NCBI GenBank assembly: GCA_024710405.1
Contig: JANJUV010000017.1
Coordinates: forward strand, 202,771 to 266,770
Source: Bacteroidales bacterium
GTDB taxonomy: Bacteria; Bacteroidota; Bacteroidia; Bacteroidales; F082
Direction of reading: 5' to 3'
Length of the DNA stretch: 64,000 nt
A program made the position numbers and the translations under genes. Each line of letters begins with the position of its first letter. Position 1 is the first letter of the stretch. Under the pieces are notes generated by a model. That model was not told the origin of the DNA and did not search any database. It was given only the letters and a program-made list of their open reading frames with translations. Of this stretch, positions 45,571 to 53,296 are shown one piece after another.

Positions 45571-45588
45571 CAGCCCGAATAAAACAAA

Positions 45589-45662
45589 CGGGATGTAGCG
45601 CAGCCCGGTAGCGCGCTTCGTTCGGGACGAAGAGGCCGCAGGTTCAAATCCTGTCATCCCGA
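45589..45662 (+). tRNA. tRNA-Pro (CGG)
   Basis: A 74-nt cloverleaf. Acceptor arms CGGGATG (45589-45595) and CATCCCG (45655-45661) pair perfectly, with discriminator A at 45662. The anticodon stem CTTCG/CGAAG encloses the loop TTCGGGA, so the anticodon is CGG (45623-45625). The T-arm has the loop TTCAAAT. CCA is not encoded. A promoter lies upstream and a terminator directly downstream. Confidence 0.97.
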
Positions 45663-45669
45663 CAACCCC

Positions 45670-45700
45670 AAAAGCCCATCAGCAGATGTGGCTTTTTTTT
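45670..45700 (+). terminator. Rho-independent terminator after tRNA-Pro
   Basis: AAAAGCC-CATC pairs with GATG-T-GGCTTTT (one bulged T) around the loop AGCA, and the 3' arm runs into eight T residues ending at 45700. Confidence 0.88.
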
Positions 45701-45709
45701 ATTGCTGAC

Positions 45710-45771
45710 TGAGCGCCTGCGTGAAAGGCAGCAAAGAAAAAAAGACAAAGCAAGCGACAGCTTGCAGGCTC
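45710..45771. other. Nested hairpin of unknown role after tRNA-Pro
   Basis: GAG-CG-CCTGC (45710-45719) can pair with GCAGG-CTC (45764-45771), and inside it GCAAGC (45750-45755) pairs with GCTTGC (45760-45765) around GACA; the two stems partly compete. The stretch between terminator and repeat array has no convincing gene. It may be a decayed remnant or a small structured RNA. Confidence 0.3.
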
Positions 45772-45816
45772 TTGGGGTTGAATCACCCCCCCTTATGGAT
45801 CACCGAAGGAAGGGTT

Positions 45817-45949
45817 CTGGTAGCTGGGTACTAGTTTCTGGTTGCTGGTTGCTGGTTGCTGGTTGCTGGTTGCGGGTTACTTGTTACTTGTTACTGGTTG
45901 CTGGTTACTGGTTACTGGTTGCGGGTTGTGGGTTGTGGGTTGCTGGTTT
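45817..45949. repeat. GTT-phased heptad array (19 units)
   Basis: Nineteen consecutive 7-nt units with consensus CTGGTTG and no gap in phase. Variants include CTGGTTA, CGGGTTA, CTTGTTA, CGGGTTG and TGGGTTG. The GTT at unit positions 4-6 is kept in almost all units, and the other positions change. The array lies between tRNA-Pro and the convergent gene at 46076. It belongs to the same family as arrays at 50293 and 63250. Confidence 0.95.
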
Positions 45950-46075
45950 GTCAATGCCCTGAATAAAGTTGACCGTTTTTCACCAATGTTCAATACCAAC
46001 ATAATAGGTTTGATATTGAATGAATTAGATCAATGTCATCTGCCGCAGCAATGATAAAACCGAAGATATAAAGAG
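45950..46075. other. AT-rich intergenic stretch
   Basis: About 125 nt between the heptad array and the end of the gene at 46076. No gene, hairpin or repeat was seen. Confidence 0.4.
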
Positions 46076-46699
46076 CTAGAATTTGCCAAATTTAAGACTA
46101 AAAGTACCATTGAAGCCGCGCAACACATCTTTATTTGTATTCAGGAGCATAACCTCTGATGTATGTCTGTAAGAAGCTCCGACAGCCAGACGCATAAAAC
46201 GGACCACATTAAATTCGATTTCAACACCGGGCTCGATGACGAAAAAAACATCCGAATCCCAGACTGTTGGTTCAGAATAGCTGTCATAGTTCCACCGGTT
46301 GTAATTAACATAGGCTACTCCACCGGCACCGATAATGATGGGGAAAGCAATGTGAACAGGAGCAAAAGGAGCAATGATTGGTTCAATCATTAGTCCACCG
46401 TATCCGCCTGCCATGTTCACCGCTTCATTGGAAAGTTTATCAGTAAAACGCAGGTCGTTCATGAATCCGGTTCCTGCAAAGCCAAGGGTAAGGCGGTGGT
46501 CAATAACCCAGCCTCCTTTCATGCCGCTCATTAATGCATCTCTTCCATCTATTGAAGTGTAGCCAAAAGTTAGTGAACCATAAGCACCATGTGAAACTTT
46601 GCGGCCTGAGCCAAAAACTGTCCTGTATTCTGACTCCTGTGCGTGGGCTGTTCCGATGAAACTGATCAGCAAGCCTGCGATTAATAAGGTTTTCTTCAT
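46076..46699 (-). CDS. Exported protein, probable outer-membrane beta-barrel
   Basis: A 207-residue protein from ATG 46699 with signal peptide (LLIAGLLISFIGTAHAQ). The mature part alternates short beta strands with glycine and aromatic residues (GAYGSLTFGYTSIDG, RLTLGFAGTGFMNDL) and ends in a strand with terminal aromatic residue (NGTFSLKFGKF), which is the pattern of outer-membrane barrels. No family name is certain. It is the last gene of the minus-strand series starting with the sigma factor at 50.2 kb, 26 nt after the next gene upstream. Confidence 0.75.
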   Translation of the reverse strand: MKKTLLIAGLLISFIGTAHAQESEYRTVFGSGRKVSHGAYGSLTFGYTSIDGRDALMSGMKGGWVIDHRLTLGFAGTGFMNDLRFTDKLSNEAVNMAGGYGGLMIEPIIAPFAPVHIAFPIIIGAGGVAYVNYNRWNYDSYSEPTVWDSDVFFVIEPGVEIEFNVVRFMRLAVGASYRHTSEVMLLNTNKDVLRGFNGTFSLKFGKF

Positions 46700-46725
46700 T
46701 ATTCTATTGATTAAAAGGTTCTTGA

Positions 46726-47235
46726 TTAAAAATGATAGCGGCAAACGAGTCCTATATCGCCCATTGCCAGACGAAAGATTCGATGTCCGAACAGGTCAAA
46801 GAATGGTTTGTATTCGATTCCAAAACTAAGGGGGATGGAATACACTCTGTATTCAACGCCCAGCAAACCATCGGCTCCGGCAACGGTTCGTGTCACCGCA
46901 GATGCTTCTCTGTCATTCGGGGAAGTAAAATGCCACAAAAGGTCAACATTACGGGTAATGCCCGCGTGAGCACCAAGTCCGTAATAAATATAGATATTGT
47001 CTCGGAATCTTCCGCCAACCGACTCATATCTTGAAGTCATAAACGAAAGCTGAATTCCATTGTCACGAAAACTCAGCAGCAATTTGAAGTCACGGTCTTC
47101 CTGTACAAAGCGCTGATAGGTGATTCCTTCGCTGATTCCGGATCGGATGCCGAAGGCATTTTTCATGTATTGGGCCTTTAACCCGCTGACCGCTGTCAGA
47201 CACAGGATTAATATGAGTAAGCTTGATTTGTTCAT
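46726..47235 (-). CDS. Exported protein, probable small outer-membrane beta-barrel
   Basis: A 169-residue protein with signal peptide (LLILILCLTAVSGLKAQ). The rest has beta strands with aromatic ends (NIYIYYGLGAHAGITRN, YRVYSIPLSFGIEYKPFFDL) and a C-terminal aromatic strand (MGDIGLVCRYHF), suggesting a small barrel. No named family is recognised. It lies 4 nt after the DUF2807 gene and 26 nt before another barrel-like gene, as part of the same minus-strand operon. Confidence 0.72.
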   Translation of the reverse strand: MNKSSLLILILCLTAVSGLKAQYMKNAFGIRSGISEGITYQRFVQEDRDFKLLLSFRDNGIQLSFMTSRYESVGGRFRDNIYIYYGLGAHAGITRNVDLLWHFTSPNDREASAVTRTVAGADGLLGVEYRVYSIPLSFGIEYKPFFDLFGHRIFRLAMGDIGLVCRYHF

Positions 47236-47239
47236 CTTT

Positions 47240-47971
47240 CTATTGTTTTATGATTCTTCCTGATCCTGAAATCTGCTGGACAACCAAAGGATTTCCCATG
47301 TAGTAAATAGTGCCGCTTCCGGAGATGTCAGCATCAAGCAACTGGTTGGGATACACATACATATTACCTGATCCGCTGATGGTTGCATAGCACTTGTTCT
47401 GATCAAGGCCATAGGCATAGATGTTGCCCGAGCCCGATATCCTGAGGTCGGTGGTTTCGGCGACTCCGCTTATTTCAATGGAGCCCGAACCACTGACAAC
47501 ACCTTTGAAAAAATCGGTTGATGCATCAAGGTCAATGTTTCCTGATCCGTTGATGCTGGCGTAAAGTTCTTCGACATCAAGGCCATAAGCCTCAATGCTT
47601 CCCGATCCGTTGAGTTCAAAGGCATCAACAAAAGGGGTAAACACTGTGATGCGCACCGGCAGATTATGGTTGAGGCAGCGGTTGGGTGCGGTTTCTACGA
47701 TGAGACGGTTACCCGTTACAAAGGTCTTTATAAACCCGATCAGGTTGTCTTCAGACTCCACGCGCACCTGCCGCTCGACTGAGGGCAACACCCTTATTTC
47801 GTATGATCCGTTGCTTACTATTTCACCGAAATAGTTCAGATCTCGGGTATCTGTTGCCGGTATGCCATTGCCATCAATACAGTCAAAACTGTCAATAAAA
47901 CAACCGTTTATGGTAAGCAAACCTGCAAATAACAGCACAAGCATGGCCGGAAGCGAAAGGGTTCGTTTCAT
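47240..47971 (-). CDS. DUF2807 (head GIN domain) lipoprotein
   Basis: A 243-residue lipoprotein with lipobox TINGC (Cys24). The mature protein forms a right-handed beta-helix with the repeating pattern GSGxI: FELNGSGSIEAYGL, ASINGSGNIDLDA, GVVSGSGSIEISG, LRISGSGNIYAYG and ATISGSGNMYVYP. This matches DUF2807. Proteins of this family are common in Bacteroidota and have no established function. It follows the DUF4097-like gene after 42 nt and may act with it at the envelope. Confidence 0.9.
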   Translation of the reverse strand: MKRTLSLPAMLVLLFAGLLTINGCFIDSFDCIDGNGIPATDTRDLNYFGEIVSNGSYEIRVLPSVERQVRVESEDNLIGFIKTFVTGNRLIVETAPNRCLNHNLPVRITVFTPFVDAFELNGSGSIEAYGLDVEELYASINGSGNIDLDASTDFFKGVVSGSGSIEISGVAETTDLRISGSGNIYAYGLDQNKCYATISGSGNMYVYPNQLLDADISGSGTIYYMGNPLVVQQISGSGRIIKQ

Positions 47972-48013
47972 AATAATCTTATTTAAAATGTTGATAATGA
48001 GCGTAACTAAATT

Positions 48014-49108
48014 TTATGGCCGATAAAAGAAATTCACTTCGCCACCGGTGGTGTTCATCCTGATCTCGCCCAAAAGGCCGGTGCCTGCGCCTGCACGAAT
48101 ATATCCATCATCAGAGCCCGGTGCCGGATCACGCTTTTCGCTGATTTTCAGTTCGGGAGGCAGTGATATCTTTGTTCTGGACTTGTAATTGATCTCCACA
48201 TTGGAAAAGTGTGTTCCATCAAGGTAAATCTGGTTCACAGCATAGTTAGCAACCATCTGTAATGTTTTGAAATTGCGACCCATAGAAGTAACTGTAATGG
48301 TTCCATAGTTTGCCGAAAGGATCAGGCTGTTGTGTACCAAACCAAAGTTGACACGGGAGAAATTTGATTCGCCACTCACTGAATTGACTTCATCAATCTG
48401 TATCCGGTCGCGTCGTGAATTCATTTGCAGCTGATCGGTTTTTCCAAGTTTTATGGTCGAAGACCGGCCCATGAGGGAAATTTTCCCTGATTCTTTCAGG
48501 TCGAGTTCGGCATAATTAAGATCGACTTTTCCTTGTTCAATCAGTTTGATGTTGGCATTGCCAAACTCCACAACAACTGTGCTTTGGCCTCTCAGATTGT
48601 TGGCCTGAAGGTCGCCGTTCGAAAGTCTGAACTCGGATTGTGCCACATGGTCAGTGGTGTAAATATTTCCGAATCTGTTTTCTACTGTAATCCTGGAGTA
48701 AGCAGGCAGATAAACGGTATAATTTATTTCTGCGATGTTACCTGTGTTTATTACAGTTTTGGTCAGGTCAGTGATTTCGCTCCACACCCTGCCCGATCCG
48801 GCAAAGGTGGTGTTGGCAATAAGATAGTAGGGCGATGTGGTAAATTTCACGTCAATTTCGCTGAAGGCCTTGTCCGTACGGCTTACTTTCGTTGAGCTTA
48901 CGCGGATGTCCACATCAAAACGCACGGAGTCTTTCTCCCATTGCACCAGATGTATGTTCCCGTATTTATTGGTTACCGTGACTTCGGTATTGCGGTTTAC
49001 CGGAAAGGTTTCGGAAAAGCGCTTTGATTTTTCGTACACCTGGGCATGCAATGCGGCTCCTGTGGCAGCAATTGCCATTATCAGGGCTGTAATTTTCTTA
49101 TAAAACAT
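48014..49108 (-). CDS. Exported DUF4097-like beta-helix protein
   Basis: A 364-residue protein with signal peptide (ALIMAIAATGAALHAQ). The sequence is rich in short beta strands: NTEVTVTNKYGNIHLVQWEKD near the start, ITVENRFGNIYTTDHV, FRLSNGDLQANNLRGQ and LNYAELDLKESGKISLMG. This is the pattern of DUF4097 adhesin-like domains. Its start overlaps the end of the anti-sigma gene by 11 nt, so it is translationally coupled to the sigma/anti-sigma pair and is likely a target or partner of that system. Confidence 0.85.
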   Translation of the reverse strand: MFYKKITALIMAIAATGAALHAQVYEKSKRFSETFPVNRNTEVTVTNKYGNIHLVQWEKDSVRFDVDIRVSSTKVSRTDKAFSEIDVKFTTSPYYLIANTTFAGSGRVWSEITDLTKTVINTGNIAEINYTVYLPAYSRITVENRFGNIYTTDHVAQSEFRLSNGDLQANNLRGQSTVVVEFGNANIKLIEQGKVDLNYAELDLKESGKISLMGRSSTIKLGKTDQLQMNSRRDRIQIDEVNSVSGESNFSRVNFGLVHNSLILSANYGTITVTSMGRNFKTLQMVANYAVNQIYLDGTHFSNVEINYKSRTKISLPPELKISEKRDPAPGSDDGYIRAGAGTGLLGEIRMNTTGGEVNFFYRP

Positions 49109-49658
49109 AATGTACCTCCTTTTCTTCTGCTGAGGCAGATGTTTGTAACTGATGCAGTATATCTTCGAGCAATTCGAGTTTTATCCTGTGGTGTTGTATC
49201 ATGGCTTCAATGACTTCGTCAGCGGCAACCTGATCGGCAAGATCCTTTTCGAGTTGTTTGTAATCCTCGTCCATCAGGGCAAATTCTTCTTCGATGATCT
49301 TTTTGATGTCGTTGTTGTTTCCGGCAAGGCGCAAAACCTCATCCTTTCGGTTGCTGATCATCCCCGAATAATAGGCTCTGGCTTCAAAAAAGGTGCTCAT
49401 TTCTGGCGACATCGTGGTATTTGCCACTTCTGCCGTGCTTTTCTCGTGCTGACGTCCGGTGACATACAGACTGAAAACATATCCGGAAGCAAAAATGATC
49501 AGTATGGCGGCAGCTCTGCCGAGATAGGTTTTCCAGGGTATAATTTTTCTTACAGGTAATTGCTGTTCGATGTTGTCCCAAAGTTCGGGCGTGGGGTCAA
49601 ACTCATCGAACTCCCTGCGGTGGTTACGGACGAATTCTTCTAATTGATCAGTTTTCAT
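49098..49658 (-). CDS. Membrane-bound anti-sigma factor, probable
   Basis: A 186-residue protein with a cytoplasmic N-terminal part (FDEFDPTPELWDNIEQQLP), one TM helix (AAAILIIFASGYVFSLYV, about 72-89) and a periplasmic helical part rich in Glu, Asp and Lys. The motif with ELWDNIEQ is typical of Bacteroidota anti-sigma proteins. It overlaps the sigma gene by 11 nt upstream and the DUF4097-like gene by 11 nt downstream. No catalytic motif is present. The assignment rests on topology and position. Confidence 0.8.
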   Translation of the reverse strand: MKTDQLEEFVRNHRREFDEFDPTPELWDNIEQQLPVRKIIPWKTYLGRAAAILIIFASGYVFSLYVTGRQHEKSTAEVANTTMSPEMSTFFEARAYYSGMISNRKDEVLRLAGNNNDIKKIIEEEFALMDEDYKQLEKDLADQVAADEVIEAMIQHHRIKLELLEDILHQLQTSASAEEKEVHYVL

Positions 49659-50212
49659 AGTTCATTTGTGTTAGCAGTTCTTTTACCCTTTGTCGTGCAC
49701 GCATGTATTGCGATTTGGAATTGGACACCGAAATATTGAGTATTTCAGCAATCTCGATGTGGTCGTATCCTTCGAGCAGATACAGAGAAAAAATCATCCG
49801 GCTACCGTTGGGCAACTCCTTCATGGCTGATTTGACTTTTTCTACACTCAGGCCGGTTTCTGTATCCTCTTCCTCTTTCCTGCCTTCAAACAGGTGCATG
49901 TCTTCGAAGTACCTCAGGTCTGCCTTCCTTCGCCTCAACTCGTTGATACATCGGTTCACAACGATGCGTTTGAGCCAGGCCCCGAAAGTTGACTCGAACC
50001 TGAAGGTGTGCAATCTGCGGAAGGCCTCTGCAAACGACTCTTGCAGCATGTCCTCAGCATCTTCACGGCCTGACATCATACGCATGCAAATGTTGAGCAT
50101 GGCTTTGGCATAAAGCTGATACAGCCTGTATTGTGCCTTACGGTCGCCAGCAATGCTCCGGCGGATGATGTCTTCATGTATGTCGAGATCTACAGTCTCC
50201 AATGCTTCAAAG
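49648..50212 (-). CDS. ECF RNA polymerase sigma factor
   Basis: Region 2 is seen in LYQLYAKAMLNICMRMMSGREDAEDMLQESF and GAWLKRIVVNRCINELRRRK, and region 4 in LEGYDHIEIAEILNISVSNSKSQYMRARQRV. The start is difficult: the open frame reaches ATG 50346, but this would put 25 residues from the heptad repeat array into the protein. A TTG at 50212, eight codons before IHEDIIRRSIAGDRKA, fits the family N-terminus better and is used here. This gives 187 residues. The anti-sigma gene overlaps its 3' end by 11 nt. Confidence 0.88.
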
Positions 50213-50292
50213 GGCTTTCGATGATCAATGACAGCGCTTTTGTAACAGGGTTGCAATTTCGGAGATTTTTTTTCACCATCACCATCAAACCG

Positions 50293-50373
50293 AACACTGA
50301 ACCCAAAACCCGGAACACCGAACCCGAAACACGGAACACGGAACACGGAACACCGAACCCGAAACCCGAAACC
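50293..50373. repeat. AAC/GTT-phased heptad array (11 units) upstream of a polysaccharide operon
   Basis: Eleven 7-nt units (50293-50369) plus AACC, each beginning with AAC: AACACTG, AACCCAA, AACCCGG, AACACCG, AACCCGA, AACACGG three times, AACACCG, AACCCGA twice. On the other strand this is the GTT-phased family found at 45817 and 63250. It ends 5 nt before the -7 box of the methyltransferase gene and thus covers its -33 region. Confidence 0.95.
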
Positions 50374-50377
50374 TTCT

Positions 50378-50385
50378 TATATTTG
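50378..50385 (+). promoter_or_regulatory. -7 box for the polysaccharide locus, preceded by heptad array
   Basis: TATATTTG is a perfect TAnnTTTG match, 12 nt upstream of the ATG at 50398. The position where TTTG is expected (about 50354-50358) falls inside the AAC heptad array and contains no TTTG on this strand, so the promoter may be weak or depend on an activator. Confidence 0.5.
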
Positions 50386-50397
50386 CGAAAAAACAAC

Positions 50398-51141
50398 ATG
50401 GGAATCCTCCACCGAATTGCCCACTCGGTCCGGCTGAGACACCGGATCGAAAAATGGCTTCTGTCGCCGGTACGTAACTGGAACAAGCTCACTGCTGCCA
50501 CGAGTTTCGACAAGGAACTGCATCGTGAGGCTCATCGTGATGCTGCTTCCTATGCATACAATAATTTCCGGAGCGCGTTGTATTTCAGCTCTAAACGAAA
50601 TTTATATGACTGGTTGACTGCGCGGTTGAAACAAAAAAGCGGGCTGAAGATGGAGTTTGGTGTGTACAGGGCTTCGAGCCTGAATTATTTTGCAGCTAAA
50701 CTTCCTGAACACATATGGCATGGGTTTGATTCATTCGAGGGGCTGCCTTCCGACTGGAGTGGCGGTGCCAAGGGCAGAGGCGCTTTTTCGCTTGGAGGCA
50801 GGCTGCCTTCGGTGCGCAGCAACGTTAGGCTGCATCCCGGCTGGTTTCATGACACCTTGCCGGCTTTTGTGAAGACACATGATGAGAAGGCTGCTTTTGT
50901 GCACCTTGACGCCGACCTCTACGAATCAACGATCACCGTGCTTCGCGCCCTGAAACCGGCCTTGGCGGACGGAAGCCTGCTACTGTTCGACGAGTATTTC
51001 GGTCAGCCCGGCTGGCGCCACAACGAGCACATGGCATTGTCGGAGTGGTTGGAGGAGAATCCCGTCTTCGAAGCCGTTTGTCTGGCATATACTTCAAGCG
51101 GAGCTGTGTTGTTTGAGCTGCGCGACAAAGAAAATGGTTAG
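50398..51141 (+). CDS. TylF/MycF-type SAM-dependent methyltransferase
   Basis: A 247-residue protein from ATG 50398. The SAM-binding and family motifs are visible in LKMEFGVYRASSLNYFAAKLP (the usual EFGVxxGxS), HGFDSFEGLPSDWSGG, and FVHLDADLYESTITVLRAL with DEYFG following, which provide the metal-binding Asp residues of the TylF/MacO methyltransferase family. These enzymes O-methylate sugars in macrolides and polysaccharides, which fits the locus. The third glycine of EFGVYRASS is replaced by Ala, a small deviation. The ATP-grasp gene follows after 50 nt. Confidence 0.85.
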   Translation: MGILHRIAHSVRLRHRIEKWLLSPVRNWNKLTAATSFDKELHREAHRDAASYAYNNFRSALYFSSKRNLYDWLTARLKQKSGLKMEFGVYRASSLNYFAAKLPEHIWHGFDSFEGLPSDWSGGAKGRGAFSLGGRLPSVRSNVRLHPGWFHDTLPAFVKTHDEKAAFVHLDADLYESTITVLRALKPALADGSLLLFDEYFGQPGWRHNEHMALSEWLEENPVFEAVCLAYTSSGAVLFELRDKENG

Positions 51142-51191
51142 CCTGAAAAATGAACTGACAGTTAAATGCTGCCCTGTAATGCAGTAATATT

Positions 51192-52328
51192 ATGGATAAA
51201 ACCAAAGAAAACGACAGTCAGAATGTAGTGCTGATTCTTGGGCCTTCCGATGACAGGCGATGTTTCGACCTGTTTAACTGGTTCAGGAAAAAGCAGCCGC
51301 AATGGGGCTTTGCTCTGACCAAAAGCAGACTTAGCATTCCGGAACGTTTGCTCTATCCGGGTGCTTTTGCCCTGCCCGCAGCTTCAGCACAGCAGTTGCT
51401 CCAGTCAGTGGCTTCAAGACCGCAGTTCACTTTTGTATATCTCCCCTTTTTTGAGGACGACATAGCTGCTTTGCTATCCATTAAACCACATTGGCCTCAG
51501 AATTTCAAGGCACTTTTGCCTGCCTTCGAAGATTTTGAAACCGCCCGCGACAAGTATTCCTTCACGACCCGCTTTCAGGCAACGGGTCATGTTCCGGCCA
51601 TGTTCGACAAATCGGTTTCAGCAAGCGATTTCCCGGCCGGCGGAGTGGTGAGTAAGCCTCGAAGAGGCAGAGGTGCCATCGGGATGCGTTTTCATGATGA
51701 TGTCGCTACGCTTGCAAAAGTTCCTGATGAAGACGTGATACAAGAGAAACTGGGTGATGGCAGATCGGTAACAGGCGCGTTTTTCTGTTGCACGGGCGGC
51801 AGGGTTGTAGCACATCACCAGCACCGCAGGTTGCGCACTTATCCTTCAACGGGAGGGGTTTCGGTGAGTGCAGGCATTGTGCATCTGCCCGGTATCGCTG
51901 CGCGTGGCGAGGCCATTATGAAGGCATTGCACTGGGAGGGACTGGCCATGCTCGAGTTTCTGCCCCATCCGGTCACAGGCGAACAACTGGCTATTGAATG
52001 CAACACAAGGCTATGGGGATCGTGCCTGCTCGGCGAATTTGCCGGATACGGAATTGTGGAAACCTATGTTTGCCTTTGCCTCGGCATTCCGGTTCCCGAA
52101 AACAAAATAAAAGAAAATGCACGGCTGGTCTGGTATGTTCCGTATCAGCTGCTTTATGTGCTTCAACATCCGTTCAAGAGGTTCGGGTCGTTGTTTCCTG
52201 AGAAAAACACTGCCTACATCAGTGCCACAGGAGCCGGTGTTTTCAGGGCATCGCTGTTTATCCTGAACAACGTGTTCAATGCCCGTAAGTGGCGCATCTT
52301 GTTTCAGAAAGTATTCAGAAAAAAGTAA
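51192..52328 (+). CDS. ATP-grasp family enzyme
   Basis: A 378-residue protein. The ATP-grasp core (about 115-300) has GGVVSKPRRGRGAIGMRF as the glycine-rich nucleotide loop, VIQEKLGDGRSVTGAFF as the hinge strand, and LEFLPHPVTGEQLAIECNTRLWGS with the metal-binding Glu and Asn. Such enzymes ligate a carboxylate to an amine or thiol. The reaction is unknown; in a polysaccharide locus it may attach an amino acid to a sugar acid, which is an inference. The next gene starts 1 nt after its stop. Confidence 0.85.
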   Translation: MDKTKENDSQNVVLILGPSDDRRCFDLFNWFRKKQPQWGFALTKSRLSIPERLLYPGAFALPAASAQQLLQSVASRPQFTFVYLPFFEDDIAALLSIKPHWPQNFKALLPAFEDFETARDKYSFTTRFQATGHVPAMFDKSVSASDFPAGGVVSKPRRGRGAIGMRFHDDVATLAKVPDEDVIQEKLGDGRSVTGAFFCCTGGRVVAHHQHRRLRTYPSTGGVSVSAGIVHLPGIAARGEAIMKALHWEGLAMLEFLPHPVTGEQLAIECNTRLWGSCLLGEFAGYGIVETYVCLCLGIPVPENKIKENARLVWYVPYQLLYVLQHPFKRFGSLFPEKNTAYISATGAGVFRASLFILNNVFNARKWRILFQKVFRKK

Positions 52329-52329
52329 T

Positions 52330-53034
52330 ATGCGTATTGCAATCATCAAATACGGGCACCAAAAGGTAACAACCCCAAAGGCACTGGCATGGGCAGGCAG
52401 GGCAGGTGATTCCAACCCGCTTATTATCAATAATGATCTCAGCAGCATCATGCCCGGTGAGATCAAGGGGGATAACAGCAGCTATGAGTTCAGTGCCTAT
52501 CGGATGGCATGTGGTCTTCTTGAAGGAGACGGACCATTTTTGATCGTTAATGACACTTTGTTTCACAACCACATTGCATCAGGCTGGCTGTGGATGCTCA
52601 GAAAAATTAAAGTAAGCGGGCCGGCTGTTGTTGGTGACCTCAGGTCAGAAAAAACTTCTTTCCCCGAGAAAGGATCTGATTTTCTGGCATCATGGATTTT
52701 TTATCTGCCCGACAGACAAAGTTTGCAAATGTTCAGCACGGCACTGGATGCAGCATTTGAACGGGCAGCTTCACCTGAAGGATCGGCCTATGCCCTTTAT
52801 GTTGACCAATGGCTGAAAGGCAGCAGATTTACGGGCGGCTGGCACGGCAAAACAGATGCTGAGGCATATGCACGAAAAAAACGTGTAATCCGCCTCGAAC
52901 ACGCCCTCAGCCTCGAACTCGACAAGCATCAACTGATTAGAAGCATAGCCCTTTTTGCTCCCGCCTACACATTTATTCATGCAGCTGAGCGGATCTACAC
53001 CCGTATTCTGGCTGTGGTGAACTCCTTCAGATAG
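52330..53034 (+). CDS. Unknown protein in polysaccharide locus
   Basis: A 234-residue protein whose ATG lies 1 nt after the ATP-grasp stop codon, so the two are coupled. No signal peptide or membrane segment is seen. The central part, GDGPFLIVNDTLFHNHIASGWLWMLRK, has the look of a glycosyltransferase-like nucleotide-sugar fold with an acidic turn (VND), but no DxD motif can be fixed. The C-terminal part is helical and rich in basic residues. I do not recognise the family. The gene is followed by a 262-nt gap with an AT-rich stretch. Confidence 0.65.
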   Translation: MRIAIIKYGHQKVTTPKALAWAGRAGDSNPLIINNDLSSIMPGEIKGDNSSYEFSAYRMACGLLEGDGPFLIVNDTLFHNHIASGWLWMLRKIKVSGPAVVGDLRSEKTSFPEKGSDFLASWIFYLPDRQSLQMFSTALDAAFERAASPEGSAYALYVDQWLKGSRFTGGWHGKTDAEAYARKKRVIRLEHALSLELDKHQLIRSIALFAPAYTFIHAAERIYTRILAVVNSFR

Positions 53035-53296
53035 TTGAACAGGCAGCAAGATATTTCATATAAGCTTGTGCTCTGAAACGAAAAGTGGCTTTAAAGCATA
53101 TTTAAACATCATATTACATTATTTTTAAGGTATCAATCTGTTTACACGGAATACATAACCGACAAAACAGGAAGAGTTGGTGACATAAATACAGGAATGA
53201 TCAGCATACACATTCTGAGTGAACAATCTTTTTATACTTTTGCTGTACGATTTGACACCTGAATCTGAACAATACGCGCGCTTAACCCAGCACAAC
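53035..53296 (+). promoter_or_regulatory. AT-rich leader region with internal promoter
   Basis: A 262-nt gap inside the polysaccharide locus. A perfect -7 box TACTTTTG at 53235-53242 lies 54 nt upstream of the deacetylase start, with no clear TTTG at -33. It suggests that the deacetylase-to-glycosyltransferase genes form a separate transcript. No hairpin or repeat was noticed. Confidence 0.45.

Noticed and set aside
45817..45949. CRISPR array
   Set aside because: The units are 7 nt long and directly adjacent, without spacers. No cas gene is present in the window.
45702..45962. Small protein after tRNA-Pro (86 residues)
   Set aside because: Its C-terminal half is the translation of the heptad array (Leu/Val/Ala/Gly/Cys/Trp repeats), and its N-terminal part matches no known family.
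50213..50346. N-terminal extension of the sigma factor gene up to ATG 50346
   Set aside because: The extension would translate the AAC heptad array into a Phe/Gly-rich peptide unrelated to sigma factors. The family N-terminus begins near residue IHEDII.
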